Below, one piece after another: positions 57,691 to 64,000 of a stretch of DNA of 64,000 nt. This stretch comes from Isoetes taiwanensis (taxonomy: Eukaryota > Streptophyta > Lycopodiopsida > Isoetales > Isoetaceae): the NCBI GenBank assembly GCA_021234155.1, contig JAJEKV010000125.1:1908775-1972774 (forward strand), in the 5' to 3' direction. The position numbers were made by a program, and so were the translations under genes. Position 1 is the first letter of the stretch. Every line of letters begins with the position of its first letter. The notes under the pieces were generated by a model. That model was given only the letters and a program-made list of their open reading frames with translations, was not told the origin of the DNA and made no database searches.

Positions 57691-58302
57691 CAAAATTCTC
57701 GTGTTCGATTTGAATGGAGTGCTCCGCAAAAACGTTACCTAAAGCACAATTTCCTTTATCATGGTATGCACGAAACCATTTGAGACATATACGAAATGGG
57801 TATATCCGCGGTGATTCAAGGAGATGTTAGACCAAGCTTTTTTTTTATTTCGTTGTGCAATTTGGTCGTCGATGGAGAATAGAAATATACTGGGAAGTTT
57901 TGAGAGTAGTTCCCGAAGTTACATAGAGATTGGGCATCCGTTTGGGATCGAGCAAATGTAAGTCATTCAATAACCCAAAGGATCCTAAGGGTAAAAAATA
58001 TTTGTGAAATGCTTGGCGACATGATGGATGACTTGGGCGTTCGGGAGAAGGAAGACATCATTATAGTTGATGATGACGCTTTGAAGTGTTGCTTCAATCA
58101 ATCCACGATCTACTAAATCCACCATCCTATCATCCCGAGGATTTTGAAAAAAGATGACTTCTGCCCGTTTTGTCGACATCTTGCCGCGAAATATCTACGG
58201 GAAAAAAGGTCAAGAGATACAAACACTATACCGCAACTTAATCGGACAGGGGAAATTGACAGGGACCTAGAGAAGATCGTTCTAGAAAGGGAACTTTTTT
58301 GA
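57691..58302 (+). pseudogene. FCP1-like HAD phosphatase domain, cargo of the nested transposon (frame-broken)
   Basis: Motif I reads KILVFDLNGVLRKN (Asp codon at 57707-57709). Downstream, in shifting frames, come CAIWSSMENRNILGSF (~57857), IEIGHPFGIEQ and DIIIVDDDALKCC (~58058), then NPRDDRM-type remnants and FCPFCRHLAAKYLREKRS (~58160). In plant FCP1/SCP-like domains the order is motif I, a VGxWSSM block and an LLIDDxxxK block, which fits. As in the 35.6 kb gene the second motif-I Asp is Asn, while the later Asp pair is kept. At least three frameshifts or stops. The domain normally dephosphorylates phosphoserine; here function is doubtful. Confidence 0.6.
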
Positions 58303-58570
58303 TATATATATATATGTATACAGGAAATACACTTTCCAATAAGTTTTGAATATGAAATATACTTTACACCAAACTCTTTCGAATATATATTGTGTTCTTA
58401 TATCAGCATTATTGGTTCTGTGTACGTATTGTTCTTTTTTTTATATTACGTGTATGGTTTGCTATACTTGCAATAATTTGTATGTATATACCGTCAATAA
58501 TTTAGGTGTCTATAAATATTATGCATGAAATTGGCAAACCATCTTCGACCTCATACTTACGCTTGTTATT
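58303..58570. other. AT-rich interval with a short TA repeat
   Basis: Starts with a (TA)n stretch at about 58302-58315. No supported coding frame. Confidence 0.3.
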
Positions 58571-58810
58571 ATGGCACATTCTATTACCCGCCGGATGAAC
58601 CACATGAGACCTCTGCAGTGCCGCGAGCTAGAAATAGAACTTCAGGACTGGCTTGATGTCGTTGCTATGAATCCCGTCCGCTTCTATCCTGATCCCTTTG
58701 ATGTTGTAATCCATCTTATATGGAATCCAGAGCATGGTTTGTTCATGATCGAAAGGATCTCAAAGACCGCCCTGCGGCCACTGTCGGCGATGATTAGGAT
58801 TAGTTTTTAA
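58571..58810 (+). CDS. Plus-strand ORF of the nested transposon, 79 residues, unknown
   Basis: ATG at 58571 (MAHSITRRMNHMRPLQCREL), then EIELQDWLDVVAMNPVRFYP and DPFDVVIHLIWNPEHGLFM, ending at TAA 58808-58810. Helical, with a Trp/Pro-rich middle. It is followed within 40 bases by an AAATCG...CGATTT palindrome. No family recognised. It may be a small gene or the last exon of the plus-strand cargo gene. Confidence 0.4.
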   Translation: MAHSITRRMNHMRPLQCRELEIELQDWLDVVAMNPVRFYPDPFDVVIHLIWNPEHGLFMIERISKTALRPLSAMIRISF

Positions 58811-59166
58811 AGTTTATGTTCCACTATAATACGTTATTTATGAAAATAAAATCGCAGCCACGCCACGATTTGATTTGAAAATCTACGTTCAGAAAGCAAC
58901 TTGCTTGCTGTTATTTATTCGTAAAACACTACAATTTCAATGTTTAGATTTCGTTGTCGTCGGTGATTGTACGAATTAATAAGCAATTTCCTACTTTTTA
59001 TATTGCCAACATTCTTTCATAATATGGGTCATTTGGACCGAATATTTGGATGCCCTTGCATTTCAACATAAAATGCATCTTCCTAGCCCGAAAATGAACT
59101 CAGTGCAAAAGTGTGGTTAATTCAATATAATGGTCAATAAATAGCTTATACGGCGCGATTTTGGAA

Positions 59167-59199
59167 TAGACATAATCCCAATTTAATTGAATGATGGTT
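59167..59199 (-). repeat. Right terminal inverted repeat of the nested transposon
   Basis: Inverted complement of 46917-46949, ending GAATGATGGTT at 59199 and followed by the AGTA target duplication (59200-59203). An AAATCGCGCC-type arm lies directly inside it. Confidence 0.85.
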
Positions 59200-59203
59200 A
59201 GTA

Positions 59204-60491
59204 CAGACTGGTTCCCATCTGCAAAATATGGGCCACTTCAATGAATGGCCCTGGATCTTGTTTCTTGAAGACAGGTTCAGAGTGGCCATAGAGTCAAGAA
59301 AACATGACGCTAATCTTCCCAAGCCACATTTCCTCATGCAGTATCTTTTTCCTGTTCAATAACGTTTTCCAGTTCATAACCGAACTTAAGAAGAGCACCG
59401 GTGTAGGCGTCTTTGATGCCAAGGTTACCAAGAGCGTTGGTCAATGCCCTATTCTCGATCTCAGACTCCAAATTTGGCCTCAAATTTCCAAGGGCATCCT
59501 TCTCAGTGGCGGGTACTGGCAGGGCAACGACATCCTTCTGGCCATCTCCAACCGGCTTGCTACCATCTCCACTGAATTGCTGCAATTGCTCCTTAGTAGA
59601 TGCATGGCCGTCACCATCTCCGGCCTCATCAACAGCAGCAAAGGACCCTGGGATATCTCCATCAAGATCAGCCTGGGCAGGATGTCTAGAAGATTCGTCA
59701 GAGTATTTTCATTACTAACATCAAACAGCTGAGCACCACGGTCTTGCGCATGAGCATCTCTGACATCATTAATGCTTGTGCCGGAGGCCCTGCAAAGGAT
59801 TGCATATTGGGAGGTCCAGGGACATTCTGCAATGCAAATGTCACATAAGTTCCAGATCCAGGAAACTGTATATTCTGTGCTCCGAAAGAGCGTGGGTTCT
59901 TTGAGAGCCCAACAAAATCGACCTGTGCTGCAATTCTGACCCTGTCATAGGCAGATTTGCCTCTTAATTCTTCTGCCATAACGGCCCCTTCCATTACGGC
60001 TCCTTCTACATTAATTGATTCCTTGAAGGTTTCTGATTGAGGGCTCTGCTTAGCCCCATCTGAAGCAGCAATGAATCGACCTCAATTTGGTCTTCTAAGG
60101 TATTCTCCAGGCCATCAATTGCAATTTGCAAAGGGCCGACCCCTTCAAAGCCAGATTTGGCTTCTACTTCTTCCCCGCAACCTCTTTTGTGGCATTTGCA
60201 GAATCTGCTTCAACGAGAATGGCCCTCTGGTTTCTTCTACATAATTTTGACAAAGGGCTTCGAATTTGGCCATGTCTGCTTCATTCTTGGGGTTATCCTC
60301 TTTTGTAGCAGAGAAATGAGCCGAAATTCCATCTTCTTCAAGAATAAGTGCTTCAATAGAGAAGTCACGCAAGCCTTGGCTTTTAATCTAAATTCCTTCA
60401 CCCTTTTCTTCAATACGGTCGTGAATGGAAGTCCCCTCTTCTTTCTTAATTGCTTTAAATTAGGAGGAGGCTCTCCTACTTCCTCCTTCAT
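59204..60491 (-). pseudogene. 5' half of the LTR element's ORF (unknown protein, several frameshifts)
   Basis: Begins near MKEEVGEPPPNLKQLRKKRG at 60491, about 35 bases from the primer site. It continues in shifting minus frames: FSIEALILEEDGISAHFSA, FEGVGPLQIAIDGLENTLED, RIAAQVDFVGLSKNPRSFGA, QNIQFPGSGTYVTFALQNVP, GLLKFGYELENVIEQEKD-like text (in the sequence GALLKFGYELENVIEQ), and then KKQDPGPFIEVAHILQMG up to the nested insertion. The protein continues at 46912. It carries no Gag zinc knuckle or Pol motif. The segment from QNIQFPGSG to NMQSFAGPP resembles a host-derived domain more than Gag; I cannot name it. Confidence 0.5.
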
Positions 60492-60525
60492 AGCTACGTC
60501 CCAGGATCAGATTAGGAGCACGCAG

Positions 60526-60537
60526 GCTCTGATACCA
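60526..60537 (-). promoter_or_regulatory. Primer binding site of the minus-strand LTR element
   Basis: The plus strand reads GCTCTGATACCA, the complement of TGGTATCAGAGC, directly adjoining the 5' LTR at 60538. Initiator Met tRNA primer site. Confidence 0.92.
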
Positions 60538-60742
60538 TGTGAAGTTTAGGAATGAACAGAGATAACTACAATGCAATATAGTATTGAACAAAGAAAAAAT
60601 CGGTGGGACAAGCTCCACACCTAGCTTGATATATAAAGACAGATGCGACTCTAAATGAATGGACACGACTCCTTATGTAGATTGCCATGCCATATGATGA
60701 CGTGGCCTATATGATGAGGTGGAGTGTTGCATATATTCAACA
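60538..60742 (-). repeat. 5' LTR of the minus-strand LTR element
   Basis: 205 bp, plus-sense TGTGAAG ... TTCAACA, followed by the AATAA duplication. A TATA-like CTTTATATATC lies on the minus strand in the middle of the LTR. Confidence 0.88.
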
Positions 60743-60879
60743 AATAACACAAACAGGAATAAGACAAATGCCACAATAAGAATCATCGGCCAAAAGAAAA
60801 TATCTGTAAATCCACAAGAATCAAATCGACCTGCCCGAAATCGACCTGCAAATATCTCTAAAACTCAATAAAACTTGTG

Positions 60880-61055
60880 AAATCATTCTTTGAGAACCGA
60901 AAGTAATCGCTAGTTTTTAGAGAGGGGATCCCACTCCAAACCAACTCGGCCAATGCCAAACACGAACTCTGTTTATCTTTGAATCCCTTGCAATTTTGTT
61001 TCCGCCTTTTCTGCTCAGAGTTAATTTTTGAAGAATGTTTCTCACCATTTTATGG
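60880..61055 (-). CDS. Possible exon of the minus-strand host gene split by the LTR element
   Basis: Minus-strand reading GEKHSSKINSEQKRRKQNCK followed by SSCLALAELVWSGIPSLKTS and DYFRFSK, open to about 60890. It lies upstream, in minus sense, of the LTR element, on the side that would precede the exon at 45144-45398. The join is unproven. The charged then hydrophobic composition looks coding, but no splice sites or family were confirmed. Confidence 0.2.
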
Positions 61056-61230
61056 CTAGCTGGGTGATATCTCCTCATTATATGCTTCATCATATGCTCG
61101 CCCTTTTTTTACCGTGAAGCTTGAAGGCAAGGGATTGATAGCCATAGCCGGATTTTTCTAACAGATTCATCTCCCTATTTTGAAGAGGCAAAATGGAGAT
61201 TCAAAAATGGTAAAAGCGTACTGACATGTT

Positions 61231-61512
61231 GGATCCTGGAGATGGGGATTCATTTAATTTGTGGTCCCGAGGTTGGGGATACCACCATGTAATCTCATGC
61301 CCGGTATCATCAAGTTGGAAATCCCGGATGTCGGGATTTGCATTTGGGGATCCGACGGACGATATCCCAAGTGGTATCTCGGATATCAGTATGGTAGAAC
61401 GGGATGAAGAAAACGGGCTCCTTAGGGGACAGGCGAGGGATCCCGGAGGACAAGTTTTTTTGCTCTGGGATATATACCAATCCAGGGTACAATTATCTTG
61501 ACCCTATAGTAT
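61231..61512 (-). repeat. Dispersed ~270-bp repeat, copy 2 (opposite orientation)
   Basis: Reverse complement of 38156-38422 with moderate divergence: starts GGATCCTGGAGATGGGGATT and ends near CAATTATCTTGACCCTATAG. Its right part (from 61437) is included in the 447-bp tandem duplication. Confidence 0.75.
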
Positions 61513-62327
61513 GTAGACCTTGCCTTTAAGGTATTTTTCAATGACTAAGGTTTCTCCTTCTCCTGATTGGATTCCGTGGACGTTAATAAACTTTTCTTTC
61601 TTTCTTTCTTCTTCTTTTTCCTAATTTTGGCGGAGTTGTTAAGGAGTCCACCAATTTGCTAGCACATCATAGGCTTAATCCAAAAGTATGATGGTGCGCA
61701 TATTTGTGTTTCACCTACCTCAAGTTGTTTCTATTTAACATCTTAGCAAATAAAGATCGAATAACACTAACAAATAAGGCCTTGTGATGTGGAATGGCAA
61801 GAGGGAGGCCATTCCATTTGTGATAGGGCCTCTTTGGCTCCAAAGCGGGGCAGCCCAACAGCCCCGCCACAAATGGAATGGCCGGGATCCCGGAGGACAA
61901 GTTTTTTTGCTCTGGGATATATACCAATCCAGGGTATAATTATCTTGACCCTATAGTATGTAGACCTTGCCTTTAAGGTATTTTTCAATGACTAAGGTTT
62001 CTCCTTCTCCTGATTGGATTCCGTGGACGTTAATAAACTTTTCTTTCTTTCTTTCTTCTTCTTTTTCCTAATTTTGGCGGAGTTGTTAAGGAGTCCACCA
62101 ATTTGCTAGCACATCATAGGCTTAATCCAAATGGTGCGCATATTTGTGTTTCACCTACCTCAAGTTGTTTCTATTTAACATCTTAGCAAATAAAGATCGA
62201 ATAACACTAACAAATAAGGCCTTGTGATGTGGAATGGCAAGAGGGAGGCCATTCCATTTGTGATAGGGCCTGCTGGCTCCCTCCAGTAGCAGGGCAGCCA
62301 GCAGGCCCTGCCACAAATGGAATGGCC
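61437..62327. repeat. Tandem duplication, 447-bp unit
   Basis: GGGATCCCGGAGGACAAG at 61437 restarts at 61884 and the copies are nearly identical to 62327. Each contains the tail of the dispersed repeat, a CTTTCTTTCTTTC tract and a GGCCATTCC foldback at its end. The first copy's foldback is altered and the second is near perfect. Confidence 0.9.
62247..62327. repeat. Foldback hairpin, 32-bp arms, 17-nt loop
   Basis: Arms 62247-62278 (GGCCATTCCATTTGTGATAG...) and 62296-62327 pair with two mismatches. The ends GGCCATTCC/GGAATGGCC and AGCCAGCAGGCCCTG are exact. It could be an inverted terminal structure of a small foldback element. The homologous end of the first tandem copy (61800-61883) is less perfect. 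Confidence 0.85.
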
Positions 62328-62863
62328 GACCTCTACCATTCCACGACGTCAAGGAAAGCAACAAATCTGGAGTTTTAGCTATAGCGATGCTACATGAGTT
62401 TTGGCTATGGTAGGTTCAGGTTTTCAACTATGGCAAGAGTTCAAGATCTGCTCGAGTTCTGTGATGGCTATGGCAATGGCAGAAGTTCAGCTATGCCAGA
62501 GTTAAGCTTATGCCAGAGTTCGCAATTTCATATGCTGGTAACTGGTCGTAACAGGTCACAGCAGAATGCCTTGTCAATTTACTATTCTTGGATAGAATGG
62601 TGACCACGTGGCATAATATTATTGGATCAGACACAAGAATGCTAACTAACTTTCCTTGACGTTATCGGAGTGATAACTTGCATTAGCTTGCAAAATCACA
62701 TTATAATCCAGTTATGTTACTTATCACAGGATCCCAAACTTAGCAGGCACATCACTTGCGTGAGATCTTCGTCCCATCTATGTACACTACCTTGATACAT
62801 CTTCATATCTATTAACAGAAATCTTTGTGACTTCTATGTACTTTGACTCCCTTTCCTATCTAA
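62328..62863. other. Interval without a supported gene
   Basis: Contains a degenerate CTATGGCAAGAGTTC / TATGCCAGAGTT repeat at 62390-62530. No convincing coding frame. Confidence 0.3.
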
Positions 62864-64000
62864 GAATGAGACATATGCACCAGTTACACGCTTGACATCC
62901 ATTCGCGCCCTGCTTGCTTATGCCACTGTCCATGGTTTCCAAATTCATCAAATGGACGTCCATAATGCCTTCCTCCATGGCACTCTTGAAGAAGAGGTAT
63001 ACATCGACCCCACGAAGGTTTCTCTTTTTGATCCTAATTCGCATGCACGGGTTACACAAAGCCCTCTATGGCTTAAGGCAAGCATCGAGATCTTGGTATC
63101 AGATCGCGTCTTTGCTCTTCAAGACCTTGGTTTTTTTTTTCATGCCTTACTGATAAAGATCTCTATTTCCAGCTCCATCCACATCCCATCTTCCTTGCCG
63201 TTTATGTTGATCTTCTCATTCTTGCTCACCCTCAAGCAGACCTTCCAGCTCTCAAAGCTCATCTATCCTCTCAATTTTCCATGAAAGACCTTGGTCCAGC
63301 TCATTACTTTCTTGGAATACAACTCAAATATGACCCTGTTGCACGTACACTCTTTCTTCACCAACACAAGTATTTGCAAGACATTCTTCAACAACATCTT
63401 CTTCTCCATTGTAATCCAACCAGTACCCCTTTGGATCCCAATTGCCAGCTACTTGCATCTGATGATCCTTGCTTCAAGACCATTATCGCTCTATCATTGG
63501 CTCCCTCAACTTTGTTGTTCAAGCCACACGTCTTGATCTTCGCTATCATCTTGATCAAGCATATTGATCTTCGCTATCATTTTCTTCGAGACCACGTCAC
63601 CATCCAAACCATTTCTCTGCTCTATTGCCCTTCAGAGTCCATGCCTGCCGACATGCTCGCAAAGCACTTCCTTCTCCAAAATTGCTCACCTTCACCAAAC
63701 AAATTGGTCTGATTCCACCAGCTAGCCTCTGAGCGGGGGCTGTCATTCCATCCAGAGTCAAGCTGATCTGCTCTGAGTGGGGGTGTTGAAATACATGTCA
63801 GAGACAGATCAACAATATTACACATCAGCACAACAAACACATCATGGAGTTTACTCGTCCTCTAACTGAAGATCTAAAATTAGAGATACCCGTTGAAGAA
63901 CAACTATAAAAAGAAAGGAGGTCTACTGCGACAATTATCCAGAGTTCTATCCCGCCTTCTTCTTTCACGTCTACTTTCTTGTCTACCTTCTCGTTTATCT
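62864..64000 (+). mobile_element. 5'-truncated, internally deleted copia relative (runs off window)
   Basis: Homologous to 42052-43626 of the copia element at 39201-43710. It begins mid-RT at AATGAGACATATGCACCAGT without a 5' LTR, gag or integrase. Near 63540 it jumps from the RT tail (CACGTCTTGATCTT) to the 3' end (GATCTTCGCTATCAT), losing about 445 bases including most of the RNase H. RT fragments keep the FLHGTLEEEVYI block, but the YVDD region reads PFMLIFSFLL in a shifted frame, so motif C is lost. Its LTR starts at 63784 and is cut by the window end. Confidence 0.88.
63784..64000 (+). repeat. 3' LTR of the copia relative (cut by window edge)
   Basis: TGTTGAAATACATGTCAGAG onwards, closely matching 43409-43626, preceded by the same GAGTGGGGG purine tract. 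It contains the CTATAAAAAG TATA-like box. Confidence 0.88.

Larger units (their letters stand above)
46917..59199. mobile_element. 12.3 kb DNA transposon with terminal inverted repeats and cargo, nested in the LTR element
   Basis: The left end AACCATCATTCAATTAAATT and the following 12-13 bases are repeated as an exact inverted complement at 59167-59199. AGTA flanks both ends (46913-46916 and 59200-59203). The insertion splits the LTR element's ORF, and removal with one AGTA restores HILQMGTSLYSFDAETEML in frame. Inside are a decayed transposase (47723-49835, minus), plus-strand cargo-like genes (52014-58810) including an FCP1-like domain, and several short CG-rich palindromes. The boundaries are well supported. 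Superfamily unknown; a 4-bp duplication is not diagnostic. Confidence 0.82.
45427..60742 (-). mobile_element. Minus-strand LTR retrotransposon (~3.0 kb) expanded to 15.3 kb by a nested element
   Basis: LTRs at 45427-45629 (203 bp, 3') and 60538-60742 (205 bp, 5') both begin, in plus sense, TGTGAAGTTTAGGAATGA. They differ by about 11 substitutions and one 2-nt indel by my count. AATAA flanks the element at 45422-45426 and 60743-60747. The primer site complement GCTCTGATACCA abuts the right LTR and a purine tract (minus: TTTGAGGGAGGA) abuts the left one, so polarity is minus. Removing 46917-59203 leaves 3,029 bp with one long decayed ORF. No protease, integrase or RT is seen: a non-autonomous element. 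Confidence 0.88.

Noticed and set aside
45427-60742. A single giant 15.3 kb retrotransposon
   Set aside because: The inverted ends at 46917 and 59199 with AGTA duplications and the rejoined ORF show that 12.3 kb of it is a separate nested element.

Overview
This window looks like plant nuclear DNA made almost entirely of transposable elements. The evidence is Ty1/copia elements, two LTR elements primed by the initiator-Met tRNA site, a poly-A-ended LINE, MITE-like elements and spliceosomal introns. Host sequence is reduced to short exons between insertions. A non-flowering land plant (fern, lycophyte or gymnosperm) is my guess; the sequence does not prove it. No rRNA, tRNA or CRISPR was seen.

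Region 1 (1-28,682) is a head-to-tail array of a ~6.5 kb unit: the end of one copy, four full copies and a truncated fifth. The same stop codon ends at 277, 6,748, 13,254, 19,752 and 26,236. Each unit carries one multi-exon gene: a basic N-terminal exon, a ~1.5 kb intron, a ~430-codon exon of unknown function, a 55-nt intron, an ~86-codon exon, a ~320-nt intron, and a ~680-codon reverse transcriptase (RT) exon. The RT has intact catalytic motifs and features I associate with Penelope-like elements of the Naiad/Chlamys type, but I see no GIY-YIG nuclease. Most frame breaks between copies fall at CAG/CTG (CHG) sites, which suggests methylation-linked base-calling error rather than decay.

Region 2 (28,683-39,200) begins with a 5'-truncated LINE (minus strand) whose poly-A abuts the array. 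A degenerate FCP1-like HAD phosphatase gene follows in three pieces on the minus strand, with MITE-like elements and short duplications in its introns. An unrecognised 248-codon minus-strand ORF and a dispersed repeat complete the region.

Region 3 (39,201-45,420) holds a nearly complete copia element, a host 3' exon it appears to have split, a 988-bp non-autonomous LTR element with a 5-bp target duplication, and the last exon of a minus-strand host gene.

Region 4 (45,427-60,742) is a nest. A ~3.0 kb minus-strand LTR element (205-bp LTRs, AATAA target duplication) is split by a ~12.3 kb element with 32-33 bp terminal inverted repeats and AGTA duplications. Removing the inner element rejoins the LTR element's ORF in frame across the junction. 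The inner element encodes a decayed transposase (minus) with D...D...HTHEDxD signatures. On the plus strand it carries cargo-like genes, including a second FCP1-like phosphatase with the same unusual DxN motif, and many short GC palindromes.

Region 5 (60,743-64,000) has a possible host exon, a second copy of the dispersed repeat in the opposite orientation, a 447-bp tandem duplication ending in a foldback, and a 5'-truncated, internally deleted relative of the copia element that runs off the window.
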